From Variovorax flavidus (lineage in GTDB: Bacteria > Pseudomonadota > Gammaproteobacteria > Burkholderiales > Burkholderiaceae_C): a DNA stretch of 64,000 nt. Numbering within the stretch: the stretch's first letter is position 1; the number at the start of each line of letters is the position of its first letter. Positions 34,301-42,740 of the stretch are shown piece by piece. Position numbers and translations under genes: made by a program. The notes below the pieces were generated by a model, which saw nothing but the letters and a program-made list of their open reading frames with translations, did not search any database and had not been told where the DNA came from. The DNA lies in the NCBI RefSeq assembly GCF_030317145.1, contig NZ_JASZYE010000003.1:248001-312000 (forward strand), given 5' to 3'.

Positions 34301-34775
34301 TGCCGCCCGGCGAGGCGGACCGGCCCGAACCGGCGAGGACCAGCAGGCGGTTCTGCGTGTCGCTGCGGATCTCGCCGAGCGCCACGGCCGTCGTCGGCTC
34401 GCCGGTGAAGCGGATCGTGCCGGTGTCGAATAGCTGCTGCTGGTTGGGGCCGTTCGTGCTGCGCGGGCCGGGGTCGATCACGAGATCGCCGGCCGGGTCG
34501 TTGCCACGTCCGGGGTAGGCGGCCTTGCGGTTGGCGAGATGCACGGTCCAGCTGATCTCGGCCTCGGCATCGGTCACCTCGTTGAAGCTGCCGTCGTCGT
34601 GATGCGCGAAGACGCGGAATCGTGCCGCTTGCCGCTTCACGCGGCACTGGGAGTCCTTGAAGCCGCCGCTCGGATCGGGCCGCTCGCCGATGCGCTCGGG
34701 CCCGATGAAGAACTCGTCGCTGTTGCCGACGCGCGCGATGCCGATCGCGGGATGAATGCGGTAGGTGGTCGCCAT
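31377..34775 (-). CDS. LodA-like quinoprotein oxidase fused to a von Willebrand A domain
   Basis: This 1132-residue protein has two or three parts. Residues 1-about 500 match LodA/GoxA cysteine-tryptophylquinone oxidases: IHPAIGIARVGNSDEFFIGP, GFKDSQCRVKRQAARFRVF, FWGNVGWFDDIADGPVS and MALPWQADFKDC followed by WWPVPRP. Cys399 with Trp403/404 or Trp437 are candidate cofactor residues. From about 578 a von Willebrand A domain follows, with a complete MIDAS start D-R-S-G-S (585-589), GATSIGDGIFEG and VLTDGIENQP. The last 180 residues include an Ig-like segment near 960-1060. LodA itself is about 726 residues, so the fusion is unusual. No signal peptide is present, as in LodA. The start at 34775 has GGGAGAG upstream. 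Confidence 0.85.
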   Translation of the reverse strand: MATTYRIHPAIGIARVGNSDEFFIGPERIGERPDPSGGFKDSQCRVKRQAARFRVFAHHDDGSFNEVTDAEAEISWTVHLANRKAAYPGRGNDPAGDLVIDPGPRSTNGPNQQQLFDTGTIRFTGEPTTAVALGEIRSDTQNRLLVLAGSGRSASPGGNAIVSFWGNVGWFDDIADGPVSASITLNADGSTPAVTGAWVITAPPKFAPHQDTPTTLWDRLLQAMATAGLATEPTTTAYTRDVQPFLQRARDIRWVYPVNASKHTWADPVLDPAVRTAVLSRVRPNGNMPALAGSDPGPTQIQLAHLERWEAGNFLNDWGVAPVVEPDITPGGLDRAALEACVGGSFYPGIEAGGRDPSNRPILFATNYVEAFRVDQASVLPGTMSASMALPWQADFKDCAGSWWPVPRPSMVTPEGTTTAQDWARGVTNYEEMVANWHKLGFVVEQGAQHVEVERCDTASITLLTPHLHFIDVPQGPMGMVREQPLAITFEVSAPSASVTFDYAPGGALSHAQLLPGNTSVTVGPTGGAGIATAQLWVIYRTGAAPSSIPTQTVTVQATGGQSWTITIDANTIARKTAAVALVLDRSGSMSDDRGDGQTKHASLQQAAEIFVDVMLEGDGVGLVRYDSDAQVVQPVKMLGAGGISDTNRADTIDLIRGNSFDPAGATSIGDGIFEGRQILDSAGTFDVKALVVLTDGIENQPRWIADVAPEINEHTYAIGLGTPQNTSAAALQNISGNNGGFLLITGAIGQQNRFLLQKYFLQILAGVGNAEVVLDPDGEIAPGQVQRIPFQLTDADAGVDVILLSPFAELLDFRLQAPSGRIIEPWRAMSEPTMRWVLGRGVAYYRLVLPTQLLPMRFDQAGTWHAVLTIGRPRTRPTEGREDGIDLSILRGLHADARQRARPPRPAALPNEQLRSFEVAQDYERGAPAGAIPRLAGVGAGDTEQRRTLPYSLVVHSYSDISLQAEAHQGGWEPGAMVRLAATLTQSAVPLQSPSSVWVEITRPDGSRLQVPLQETEAGRFAAEFRADSGGVYRLRVRAHGRSRAGQAFNRERTLTVAVWRGGDRDAEGGGRPPGGGAHHDLCDWVACVLKEGGVISPELEKRLLEAGLDLRQLRKCMAGACRDDAPRTDR

Positions 34776-34992
34776 GGTCTCTCCCCTGCTCTGGTGTCCC
34801 GGGCGATCAAGTCCGGGAGACTCATTAGAGGCGCCGTCCACGGCGAACTGCATCCACCGAATTGGCGATGTGCGGACGATCGGGCGTGAGCGGCGTGGCC
34901 AGTGCAGCCCGCCTGTTTGGGCGCAGAATGTTCCGCCCGTTCCCGCACGAATCCGCCTGCGGGCTCACCTCCCCTGAACATCGGAGACGACC

Positions 34993-36144
34993 ATGGCATT
35001 CAACGGTTCGGCCATCGTGGCACTACTGGACAGCGCTGTATCGAAGGGTGCCCTGCACGGCGTTGCGGCGGTGGTGGTCGACCGCAACGGACAGCTGTTC
35101 CATCATGCGGCCGGCGAAGCGGGCGAGCGCACCTTGTTCCGCAACGCTTCGATGACGAAGGCCGTGGCCACGACGGCGGCACTGCAGCTCGTCGAACAGG
35201 GACGGCTGAGCCTCGACGCCACCGTTGAATCCATCCTGCCGGAGTTCGGCGAGCTGTCCGTGCTGGACGGCTTCGACGGCGACAAGCCCATCCTCCGGCC
35301 GCCAGCCAGCAAGGCCACGGTGCGCCAGCTCATGACGCACTCAGCCGGCCTGGGGTACTTCTTCCTCAACGACAAGCTGCTCCGCTACCACGCCCTGACA
35401 GGGGAGCCCAACCCCCTGTCGGGCCTGAAGCGCAGCCTGTCGGTGCCCATGGTCAACGACCCGGGCACCGCGTGGGAGTACGGCGTCAACACCGACTGGC
35501 TCGGGCTCGTCGTCGAGAAGCTCTCGGGGCAGAGTCTTGGCAGCTACCTGCGGCAATTCATCTACGGCCCGTTGGGCATGAACGACTCGACCTTCGCACC
35601 CGGCGCCGAACAGCGCGAAAGGCTGCTGCGCGTGATGCAGCGTCAGGCCGACGGCAAGCTCGCGCCCTCGCCGCACGACTTGCCGCCCACCTCGGAGTGG
35701 GACGCCGCCGGCCACGGCTCCTACGGAACGGCGCAGGACTATGGCCGCTTCGTGCAGGCCTGGCTGAACGACGGCGCGGGCATCCTCAATCCCGCCACCG
35801 TGCAGATGGCGCTGCAAGATCACCTGAGCCCCATCCAGCTGCCGACGCTGCTGAAGTCCGCGATGCCCGAGCTGTCGAACGACGTGCCTGCGCTTCCGGT
35901 TCCGCAGTCCTGGGGCCTGGGCTTTCATCTCACGCTGGCCGACCTGCCGGGCATGCGCAGCAACGGAACCGGCGACTGGGCCGGCGTCTTCAACTCCTAC
36001 TACTGGATCGACCGCACGAAAGGCATCGGCGGGATACTGATGACGCAGGTGCTGCCCTTCTTCGACATGCCGGTCGTCGAGACACTGGTCGGTTTCGAGA
36101 TGGCGGTGTACGAGCAGGTGGGCGCTGCAGTACCCGCGGCTTGA
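34993..36144 (+). CDS. Serine hydrolase of the beta-lactamase/EstB (class C) family
   Basis: This 383-residue enzyme has the class C beta-lactamase/esterase fold. The nucleophile motif is S-x-x-K in NASMTKAVATTAALQLVE (Ser53), and the second motif is Y-x-N in WEYGVNTDWLGLVVEKLSGQ. GHGSYGTAQDYGRFVQAWL and WGLGFHLTLADLPG follow as in EstB-type esterases. No signal peptide is seen, which favours a cytoplasmic esterase over a beta-lactamase. GGAG precedes the ATG by 6 bases. It is divergent from the LodA-VWA gene, and nothing in its sequence links the two functionally. Confidence 0.87.
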   Translation: MAFNGSAIVALLDSAVSKGALHGVAAVVVDRNGQLFHHAAGEAGERTLFRNASMTKAVATTAALQLVEQGRLSLDATVESILPEFGELSVLDGFDGDKPILRPPASKATVRQLMTHSAGLGYFFLNDKLLRYHALTGEPNPLSGLKRSLSVPMVNDPGTAWEYGVNTDWLGLVVEKLSGQSLGSYLRQFIYGPLGMNDSTFAPGAEQRERLLRVMQRQADGKLAPSPHDLPPTSEWDAAGHGSYGTAQDYGRFVQAWLNDGAGILNPATVQMALQDHLSPIQLPTLLKSAMPELSNDVPALPVPQSWGLGFHLTLADLPGMRSNGTGDWAGVFNSYYWIDRTKGIGGILMTQVLPFFDMPVVETLVGFEMAVYEQVGAAVPAA

Positions 36145-36173
36145 CTCGCGTCGTGGCGAGCGCAAGAACCTGA

Positions 36174-36452
36174 CTATGCGACGGCGTCGAAGAACGCCAG
36201 CTTCCTGTCGCGCGGCAGTGCCTTGAGCCTGAGTTCCGCCCGCAATGCATCACCCTTGCTGGGATATTCGCGGGCCGCAAGCACCCGCACGGGAGGCCGC
36301 GCGCGGGTGAATCTGGCGCCCAGTCCGAAGACATGCTGGAAGAAGCGCTGTTCCACGTCGAGCGCGATTCCGGCGTAGTACACGCCGTCCTTGCATTCCA
36401 GGAGGTAGAGCCAATAGGGCTTCGGTGGCAGGTCGGTCAGGGCTTGGGGCAC
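36174..36452 (-). CDS. GIY-YIG nuclease-domain protein
   Basis: This small protein of about 92 residues carries the GIY-YIG fold: YWLYLLECKDGVYYAGIALD, then DVEQRFFQH with the conserved Arg, and GALFxR-like ARFTRARPP. It matches single-domain YhbQ/UPF0213-type proteins. The start is uncertain; the GTG at 36452 (VPQALTDLPPKPY) is chosen because the conserved part begins soon after it, but no clear ribosome-binding site is present. It is convergent with the serine hydrolase gene. Its cellular role is unknown. Confidence 0.75.
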   Translation of the reverse strand: MPQALTDLPPKPYWLYLLECKDGVYYAGIALDVEQRFFQHVFGLGARFTRARPPVRVLAAREYPSKGDALRAELRLKALPRDRKLAFFDAVA

Positions 36453-36616
36453 GCTTCGATTGTGCAGCGGGCACGGCGCCTGAATAGCCGCCCGCCTGCT
36501 GTATGAGCATGCAGTATTCCTTCCCGCATATCGCTTCAGGCGCCTTCCCAATTTCCACCGCACTCCTAAACTGGCCCCATAGAAATGAGAACCTATTTCG
36601 TACTAGGAGAGGCTTC

Positions 36617-36859
36617 ATGGAACCGTTCAATGATGATGCAGCCCAGTTGAGGGCCGCGGCGACGAGAGCAGACGCATTGGCCCGCCGGGCACAGCGCGCA
36701 GCGAACGAGGCATTCAGGGTGTTCCTGAAGGACGACGGCGCTCCCGCGCCCGACCAGGCCATCGAAGCGGCGAAGACAAGCGCCCGGGCGGCCCAGGAGG
36801 CGTGGCGCAACTACGTGCAATACATCGCTCTGCACGGCGGGCATCTGCACCTTTGCTAG
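36617..36859 (+). CDS. Small Ala-rich helical protein, 80 aa
   Basis: The family is not recognised. The ATG at 36617 has AGGAG close upstream. The protein is almost wholly helical and alanine-rich (AAQLRAAATRADALARRAQR, AIEAAKTSARAAQEAWRNYV), with a His-rich end (LHGGHLHLC). It could form a coiled coil. A GC-rich hairpin (near 36871-36890) follows the stop. Confidence 0.6.
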   Translation: MEPFNDDAAQLRAAATRADALARRAQRAANEAFRVFLKDDGAPAPDQAIEAAKTSARAAQEAWRNYVQYIALHGGHLHLC

Positions 36860-37032
36860 TTTCGCGGTCGCCCCGGCCGATGGCGGGGCAACGCGTGAAT
36901 TCCGTCAGGTTCGCGCCCGTGGATGTCGCGTCGGCGCCGTGGCGCGGCTCCCGTTCCCATTAAAGTCGCCCCTTCATACAGAGGCGGAGTGGCAGCGCGG
37001 AGCTCGCATAGGGCCTGACTTTCGCGCGCAGC

Positions 37033-37590
37033 ATGAACTTGAAGAAACTTCGGATCACAGGCCCGCACGGCGTGAAGTACAAGCTCGGCGACCCGATGCT
37101 CGTACACGATGGCACGGAACTGCTTTGCACCCTGGACCCGGTGCCGGTCAGCCCGTCGGGGTCGGAGATTCGCGTCGAGCATTTCACGCCGTCTCTCGGA
37201 GAGGTCGAGGAAGGCCGTCATCTGGGGCGGCTCGTCTTCCTGGAGATCTGCGCCTTCGTCGTCGAGCACTTTCACCAGGTGCAGGCGGTGAGCTTCGCTT
37301 TCTCGCGTCCCGTGGAGCTTCTCGCCGGCGGATCGCAACACGCGGCCGATCGGGCGGAGATCATGCATCGCATCGGAATCGACAACGTTCGGGTCGCCCC
37401 CGTGCCCTCGGCCATCCCGGGGCACTTCGTCGTCACCGGCGTCTGGATCTACAGCGAACGAAACATGGCCGCCTTGAACGAGGTCCTCGGCGAACTGCGC
37501 GAGCTGTATCGCGATCGTCCGATCGGCACCGACCCCAAGGGCGGGGTCGGGGTGCTGAAGCGCATCGCTTCGCGGTGGCGCAAGCAGTAG
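37033..37590 (+). CDS. Hypothetical protein, 185 aa
   Basis: The family is not recognised. It is a soluble mixed alpha/beta protein starting MNLKKLRITGPHGVKYKLGD. It contains a hydrophobic strand-helix stretch (RLVFLEICAFVVEHFHQVQA), a strand FVVTGVWIYSERN and a basic end (VLKRIASRWRKQ). No signal peptide or membrane helix is predicted. It appears to be transcribed alone, since the 173 bases before it contain only the hairpin behind the previous gene. Confidence 0.6.
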   Translation: MNLKKLRITGPHGVKYKLGDPMLVHDGTELLCTLDPVPVSPSGSEIRVEHFTPSLGEVEEGRHLGRLVFLEICAFVVEHFHQVQAVSFAFSRPVELLAGGSQHAADRAEIMHRIGIDNVRVAPVPSAIPGHFVVTGVWIYSERNMAALNEVLGELRELYRDRPIGTDPKGGVGVLKRIASRWRKQ

Positions 37591-37726
37591 AAGGGTTGCA
37601 CCCGATTCCGCGGCGAAGCGTCCCGTCGCTGCGTGAAGTCGAACGACTGCAACCGGCCTGAAGCCCGCGTTTTGCAGCCATGGACCGGGACGGCGCGATG
37701 CGACCCGCGATCGATACCTAGAGGCC

Positions 37727-38692
37727 TCAATGGATCAACTGGGCCCGTATCAGCAGCGACTTGTCAATGTTGATTCCCAAGGCCCTGGCGGTCGTCATGT
37801 TGATCGTGAGATCGAACTTCATCGGCATCTCCACCGGCAGATCGCTCGCGCGCGCGCCGCGCAAGATTCGATCCACAAAGGTGGCAACGTGATGATGAAG
37901 CACCTCCACGCTGGGGCCGTAGGCCATGAGGCATCCAACTGCTGCCATCTCTCGCCACTCACAAAGTGTCGCTAGGCGATTCCGCAAGGCAAGCGCCGCA
38001 ATGGCCTCGCGATCGTCGAAAAAAGTCGGGTTGGACACGACAAAGAGTCCCGCCGCCCGGCTCGCAGCTTGCGATATCGCCGACTCGTAATCCTTGGCGC
38101 CGTGGACTTCGAATACGAGCAGCTCTTTCCCCAGTGAACGGGCGGCCACATTCGCCGCCTCGACTTGACCCGGGCCTGCCGTATGCCCGGTCTGCGTGAG
38201 GATGGCGATGGGCCTCGACCCTGGCAGCACTGCGCTCAGGAGTTCGAGCCGTTTTCCAGCGATGACATCCGAGATCATGGCGACGCCTGTAATGTTGCCT
38301 CCGGGGCGTGCCAGACTGGCGACGAATCCAGATCGCACCGGATCTACCGAGGTCATGGCCATCACTATCGGGATCGTTGACGTAGCGTTCCTGGCGGCCT
38401 GAATCGCCGGTGGACTGGCCGCCACGATGACCTCGACCTGCAGCCTCACGATGTCGGCTGCCATGATTGGCAGCAGGTCAAGGCGGCCTCTTGCCATCCT
38501 CACCACCAAGACTGTATTGACCCCCTCGACGTAGCCCAGCTTTTGCATTGCTTCTTGAAAATGCTCAAGGTCAGCGGCTGCCGAGATATAGCCGTTGCGG
38601 TGGACCTTTGGAGGCTTCTGCGCACCGCCTTGGGCATACATGGCCTCAGCCCCGCAACACAGGGCGCCGATCAACAGCGTGCGCTTCAGCAT
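37727..38692 (-). CDS. ABC-type substrate-binding protein (ABC_sub_bind family)
   Basis: This 321-residue protein starts MLKRTLLIGALCCGAEAMYA, a signal peptide cut near AQG. The mature protein resembles the periplasmic binding family of tryptophan/tyrosine-type ABC systems: FQEAMQKLGYVEGVNTVLVV, ADIVRLQVEVIVAASPPAIQ, TIPIVMAMTSVDPVRSGFVA and the domain end MTTARALGINIDKSLLIRAQ. AGGA lies just before the ATG at 38692. No ABC permease or ATPase is nearby. The divergent gene at 38991 encodes a paralogue. Ligand unknown. Confidence 0.82.
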   Translation of the reverse strand: MLKRTLLIGALCCGAEAMYAQGGAQKPPKVHRNGYISAAADLEHFQEAMQKLGYVEGVNTVLVVRMARGRLDLLPIMAADIVRLQVEVIVAASPPAIQAARNATSTIPIVMAMTSVDPVRSGFVASLARPGGNITGVAMISDVIAGKRLELLSAVLPGSRPIAILTQTGHTAGPGQVEAANVAARSLGKELLVFEVHGAKDYESAISQAASRAAGLFVVSNPTFFDDREAIAALALRNRLATLCEWREMAAVGCLMAYGPSVEVLHHHVATFVDRILRGARASDLPVEMPMKFDLTINMTTARALGINIDKSLLIRAQLIH

Positions 38693-38990
38693 GTCCTCTC
38701 CTCTCGCACAATCGCAACCGGCGAGCGCCCCATCGCGCCTCGAGAGCGTAGCCCGAACTAAGCGCAACCACAATCTCTCCCGCCACCGAACCCTCCATCA
38801 GCGCACCTCCGAAATCGCGAAAGCCTCGCCCCCGAACCCACTCGGCGTGCGAACCAGGGGTACCGATGGCCTTTCCGCTGGCGCAGAATGGCCAATTGCA
38901 GTCCCGCACCCCTCAAGTTCGATTCCGGCGACCAAGCAATTGATCTGAATGACGTTTCGCGTACGTCGCGAACCCGTTCAAGGACAAGTG
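38693..38990. other. Divergent intergenic region, 298 bases
   Basis: The gap separates two divergent substrate-binding protein genes and must hold both promoters. I see no clear -35/-10 pair, palindrome or small gene in it; short open frames here lack ribosome-binding sites and protein-like composition. Confidence 0.5.
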
Positions 38991-40046
38991 ATGCCTGAAA
39001 GACGCTCGCCTGCTGATGCTGAAATAGCACAAGAGATTCCTGCGAGCAGTTCGAGGGAGGACCGCCGCCGCTGGATGCTCGCGCTGGTCGTCAGCGTCTT
39101 CGCAGCGCCGACATGTGCCGGCGCGCAGACCCGCAGCCGTAAGCCACGGATCGGGGTCCTTTCGTATCCTGGCACCCCCTCCGATGCCGACCCAGACCCC
39201 CGCTTTGCCGGATTCAGACAAGGATTGCGAGAACTGGGGTATCTGGAAGGAGAAAACATCCTGGTCGAGGTCCACGATGCCAAGGGTCAAACGGCCCAAC
39301 TCGCGGGGCAGGCCGCCGGGCTGGTTCAATCGAACGTGGACCTCATAGTCGCCTTTTCTCCACAGGCGCGCCAAGCCGCGAAGAAGGTCACCAGCAGCAT
39401 TCCAATCGTGACGGTGTCCGGCAACGATCCGGTCCAGGAGGGCTGGGCCCAATCCATCCCGTTTCCCAGCTTCAACATGACAGGCTTTACTGTCGTGCGC
39501 CCCGAATCCATTCGGAAGTCGTTTGAATTTCTGAAGGAAGCGTGCCCAGGGCTGATCCGGGTGGCCCAGTTCTATGAGCCAGTCGGAGTAGGGGACGCGG
39601 AAATGATGCAGCTCAATGCCGGCGCCCGGCGGCTGGGGGCGGTGCTAGGGTTGGAATTTCAAGTCCTGGAGGTCGGAGGATCGAAGGACTTCGACGCAGC
39701 GTTCAGCCTCGCGCGGCAGGGCGAGGCCCAAGCACTCTTTGCTACTTCCCTGTCTTACCGGTCGCGTCTCGCAGAGCTCGCCTTGCGCGACCGTTTGCCG
39801 TCGATCAGCGTGTTTCCACAGATGACGCAGGCGGGATTCCTGATGAGCTACGGCACCGACATCTTCGACCTTGCTCGACGCTCCGCGAGGCATGTTGACA
39901 AGATTCTCAAGGGGGCGTGGCCTGGCAATGTGCCGATCGAACAGCCTGACAGATTCAAACTGAGCATCAACCTCAAGACTGCGACGGCACTGGGCATCTC
40001 GATTCCGCGGTCGCTCCTGAGGCGCGCGGACGAGGTGATCGAATAA
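38991..40046 (+). CDS. ABC-type substrate-binding protein (ABC_sub_bind family), paralogue
   Basis: This 351-residue protein shares the fold and landmarks of the divergent gene at 37727-38692: FRQGLRELGYLEGENILVEV, AAGLVQSNVDLIVAFSPQAR, SSIPIVTVSGNDPVQEGWAQ, QAGFLMSYGTDIFDLARRSA and LKTATALGISIPRSLLRRAD. An N-terminal stretch of about 28 polar residues precedes the hydrophobic segment RWMLALVVSVFAAPTCAGAQ, so export may use a long or Tat-like signal (RRRW). The ATG at 38991 has AGGA 6 bases upstream. No transporter partner lies downstream, since glmS is convergent. Confidence 0.82.
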   Translation: MPERRSPADAEIAQEIPASSSREDRRRWMLALVVSVFAAPTCAGAQTRSRKPRIGVLSYPGTPSDADPDPRFAGFRQGLRELGYLEGENILVEVHDAKGQTAQLAGQAAGLVQSNVDLIVAFSPQARQAAKKVTSSIPIVTVSGNDPVQEGWAQSIPFPSFNMTGFTVVRPESIRKSFEFLKEACPGLIRVAQFYEPVGVGDAEMMQLNAGARRLGAVLGLEFQVLEVGGSKDFDAAFSLARQGEAQALFATSLSYRSRLAELALRDRLPSISVFPQMTQAGFLMSYGTDIFDLARRSARHVDKILKGAWPGNVPIEQPDRFKLSINLKTATALGISIPRSLLRRADEVIE

Positions 40047-40111
40047 CTGCGGGACGCGCCAACTCCATTTATGCAATCACGCCGCCCCTCCTCTCTCGCA
40101 GGCTGCGCGCC

Positions 40112-41992
40112 CTATTCCACCGTCACGCTCTTCGCCAGATTCCGCGGCTTGTCCACATCCGTCCCACGCGCACATGCCGTGTGATACGCCAGCAACTGCA
40201 GCGGCACGACGTGCAACAGCGGCGACAGTGCCCCGTAGTGCTCCGGCATGCGGATCACGTGGATGCCCTCGCTGCTCTCGATGTGCGTGTCGCCATCGGC
40301 CAGCACGTAGAGCACACCGCCGCGCGCGCGGACTTCCTGCAGGTTGCTCTTGAGCTTTTCGAGCAGCGAGTCGTTGGGCGCCACGGCCACCACGGGCATC
40401 TCGCTCGTGACCAGTGCGAGCGGGCCGTGCTTGAGTTCGCCGGCCGCGTAGGCCTCGGCGTGGATGTAGGTCACTTCCTTGAGCTTGAGCGCGCCTTCTA
40501 GCGCGATCGGGTAGTGCAGGCCGCGGCCGAGGAAGAGTGCGTTCTCCTTGCGCGCGAAGTCTTCCGCCCAGCTGATGATCTGCGGCTCCAGCGCGAGCAC
40601 GGATTGCAGCGCCACCGGCAGGTGCCGCATCTCCTTCAGGTAGCGCGCCTCGTCGGCTTCAGGCAGGCGGCCCTTGGACTGCGCCAGCGCCAGCGTGAGC
40701 AGGAAGAGCCCCGCGAGCTGCGTCGTGAAGGCCTTGGTCGATGCCACGCCGATCTCCACGCCGGCGCGCGTGATGTAGGCCAGCTTGCACTCGCGCACCA
40801 TCGCGCTGGTCGCGACGTTGCAGATGGTGAGGGTGTGCTCCATGCCTAGCGATCGGGCGTGCTTGAGCGCGGCCAGCGTGTCGGCCGTCTCGCCGGACTG
40901 GCTGATGGTCACGACCAGCGTCTTCGGGTCAGGCACGGAGTCGCGGTAACGGTATTCGCTCGCGATCTCGACCTGCGTCGGGATCTTCGCGATGCTTTCG
41001 AGCCAGTACTTGGCCGTGCAGCCGCTGTAGTAGCTGGTGCCGCAGGCCAGGATCAGCACGTTGTCGATCTCGTCGAAAACGCGCCAGGCGGCAGCGCCCG
41101 GTGCGCCGTCGGCACCGATGCCATCGAAGAGCTCGGGGACGATGCCTTCCACGCCTTCGAGCGTGTCCGCGATCGCGCGTGGCTGCTCGAAGATTTCCTT
41201 CTGCATGTAGTGGCGATACGGTCCGAGTTCGGCCGCGCCGCTGTGCGCCTGCACCGTGCGCACGGCGCGGCTGACAGGCTTGTGTGCGCGGTCGACGATC
41301 CAGTACTTGCCCGGCTGGAGGTCCACCACGTCGCCCTCTTCGAGGTAGACGATCTGGTCGGTCACGCCGGCCAGCGCCATGGCATCGCTCGCAAGAAAGT
41401 TCTCGCCCTCTTCCTTGCCGACGCCAAGGATCAGCGGCGAACCGGCACGTGCACCGACCACGCGATGCGGCTCGTCGCGGCAGATCGCGGCGATGGCGTA
41501 GGCGCCCTGAAGTTGCTTGACGCTCGCCTTCACGGCTTCGAACAGGTCACCGTCGTAGTGGCTGTCGATCAGGTGCGCGATGACCTCGGTATCGGTCTGG
41601 CTCGCGAAGACATAGCCCTTGGCCTGCAGCGCGGCGCGCAGGGATTCGTGGTTCTCGATGATGCCGTTGTGCACCAGCGCCACCCGCCCGGGCCGCGCGA
41701 CTTCCGCATCCGTGCCAGGGCCGTGGCTGAAATGGGGATGCGCATTGTGCACCACGGGCGCGCCGTGCGTGGCCCAGCGCGTGTGGGCGATGCCGGTGGT
41801 GCCTTCGATGCGGTCGTCCCGCACCTGCGTCAGCAATTCGGCCACGCGCGAAGTGGTGCGGGCGCGCTGCAAGCCACCCGCGTAGACCGCCACGCCGCAG
41901 GAGTCGTAGCCCCGGTACTCGAGACGCTGCAGGCCCTGCACGAGGACGGGAACGATATTGCGACCGGAAACGGCGCCGACGATGCCACACAT
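40112..41992 (-). CDS. glmS: Glutamine--fructose-6-phosphate aminotransferase (isomerising)
   Basis: This enzyme makes glucosamine-6-phosphate from fructose-6-phosphate and glutamine, the first step towards UDP-GlcNAc, peptidoglycan and LPS. The 626-residue protein has the N-terminal nucleophile Cys2 ([10 protein letters not shown]), the glutaminase core [14 protein letters not shown] and [10 protein letters not shown], and two SIS domains ([27 protein letters not shown]). It ends with the conserved KSVTVE. glmU, the later step of the same pathway, lies about 750 bases beyond its start, past the AsnC-type gene. The 137-base gap before its start is AT-rich and shared with the divergent AsnC-type regulator. 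No glmS ribozyme is seen or expected here. Confidence 0.97.
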   Translation of the reverse strand: MCGIVGAVSGRNIVPVLVQGLQRLEYRGYDSCGVAVYAGGLQRARTTSRVAELLTQVRDDRIEGTTGIAHTRWATHGAPVVHNAHPHFSHGPGTDAEVARPGRVALVHNGIIENHESLRAALQAKGYVFASQTDTEVIAHLIDSHYDGDLFEAVKASVKQLQGAYAIAAICRDEPHRVVGARAGSPLILGVGKEEGENFLASDAMALAGVTDQIVYLEEGDVVDLQPGKYWIVDRAHKPVSRAVRTVQAHSGAAELGPYRHYMQKEIFEQPRAIADTLEGVEGIVPELFDGIGADGAPGAAAWRVFDEIDNVLILACGTSYYSGCTAKYWLESIAKIPTQVEIASEYRYRDSVPDPKTLVVTISQSGETADTLAALKHARSLGMEHTLTICNVATSAMVRECKLAYITRAGVEIGVASTKAFTTQLAGLFLLTLALAQSKGRLPEADEARYLKEMRHLPVALQSVLALEPQIISWAEDFARKENALFLGRGLHYPIALEGALKLKEVTYIHAEAYAAGELKHGPLALVTSEMPVVAVAPNDSLLEKLKSNLQEVRARGGVLYVLADGDTHIESSEGIHVIRMPEHYGALSPLLHVVPLQLLAYHTACARGTDVDKPRNLAKSVTVE

Positions 41993-42129
41993 GGGAACTG
42001 CTCCTGCGATTGAAAGTTGAGCGATGGTAGGTCGACGTGACTGAAAGTTTTAATCAGTTTTCTGACACTTTTGATCTGATATTTCCCATTTGACAGTAAG
42101 TGAATTTATATTCCATCATTGTCTTGGTG

Positions 42130-42603
42130 ATGAAATTTTCAGACTTGGATTCAACCGATCTGCGGCTGCTGGACGCGCTGCAAACCGACGCATCCCAAAG
42201 CAACCAGTCACTCGCGGAGCGCTTCAGCATCTCGCCGCCCACCTGCCTGCGCCGGGTGCGCCGCCTTCGCGAGGGGGGATGGATCGAAAGCGAAGTCGCG
42301 ATCCTGAGCGCCGACCGCGTCGGCCCTCTGCTCACGGCCGTGGTCGAGGTCTCGCTGGACCGGCAGGACGCCTCGGCGCTCGACGCCTTCGAGCAGCGCG
42401 TCGCCCCGGACGACGCGGTGCAGCAGTGCTATCGCGTCTCGCCCGGCCCGGATTTCGTTCTCGTCGTCACGGTGCGCGACATGCCGGCCTACCAGGCGCT
42501 CGCGCAGCGCCTCTTCACCAACGACGCCAACGTGCGCAACGTGAAAGCCTTCTTCAGCATCAAGCGCGCCAAGTTCGCCCCCCGGGTGCCCCTGCCCACC
42601 TGA
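42130..42603 (+). CDS. Lrp/AsnC-family transcriptional regulator
   Basis: This 157-residue protein has an N-terminal AsnC-type HTH (DLDSTDLRLLDALQTDASQS...PPTCLRRVRRLREGGWI) and a C-terminal RAM ligand-binding domain (LLTAVVEVSLDRQDASALDA...DFVLVVTVRDMPAYQALAQR). The ATG at 42130 (MKFSDLD) is chosen because it matches the usual AsnC start; an in-frame GTG at 42100 would add a hydrophobic leader. No strong ribosome-binding site is visible. It is divergent from glmS across an AT-rich gap and may control glmS or itself. The effector is probably an amino acid. Confidence 0.88.
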   Translation: MKFSDLDSTDLRLLDALQTDASQSNQSLAERFSISPPTCLRRVRRLREGGWIESEVAILSADRVGPLLTAVVEVSLDRQDASALDAFEQRVAPDDAVQQCYRVSPGPDFVLVVTVRDMPAYQALAQRLFTNDANVRNVKAFFSIKRAKFAPRVPLPT

Positions 42604-42647
42604 AACCCCCCGTCAAGCGCACTGAGCAAGGGGGGGAGCGAGTCCAG

Positions 42648-42740
42648 AACCACCGCGGAACCGGCTCCGCCGGGCCGCTGGTGTTGCCCCCCGGCAGGGG
42701 GTAGGCGGCTACACGCAGTGAGCAAGCCTGGGGGCGAGCT
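42648..42740 (-). repeat. Dispersed 3'-end repeat, copy 2
   Basis: The copy has an imperfect hairpin half (GGAACCGGCTCCGCCGGGCC flanked by ACC/GGTGTT) and the conserved block gggggtaggcggctacacgc...agcaagcctgggggcgagct. Its last two bases are the first two of the complement of the glmU stop codon (42739-42741). Read on the minus strand, the element therefore starts inside the glmU stop. Confidence 0.75.

Noticed and set aside
31302..34433. Plus-strand frame of more than 1000 codons opposite the LodA-VWA gene
   Set aside because: Its translation is Arg/Val/Asp-rich without domains, as expected antisense to a GC-rich gene. The minus-strand protein has clear LodA and VWA motifs.
42090..42112. 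TTGACA near 42090 as the -35 box of the AsnC-type gene
   Set aside because: The nearest TATA-like hexamers are 9-11 bases away and not about 17, so a standard promoter is not supported.
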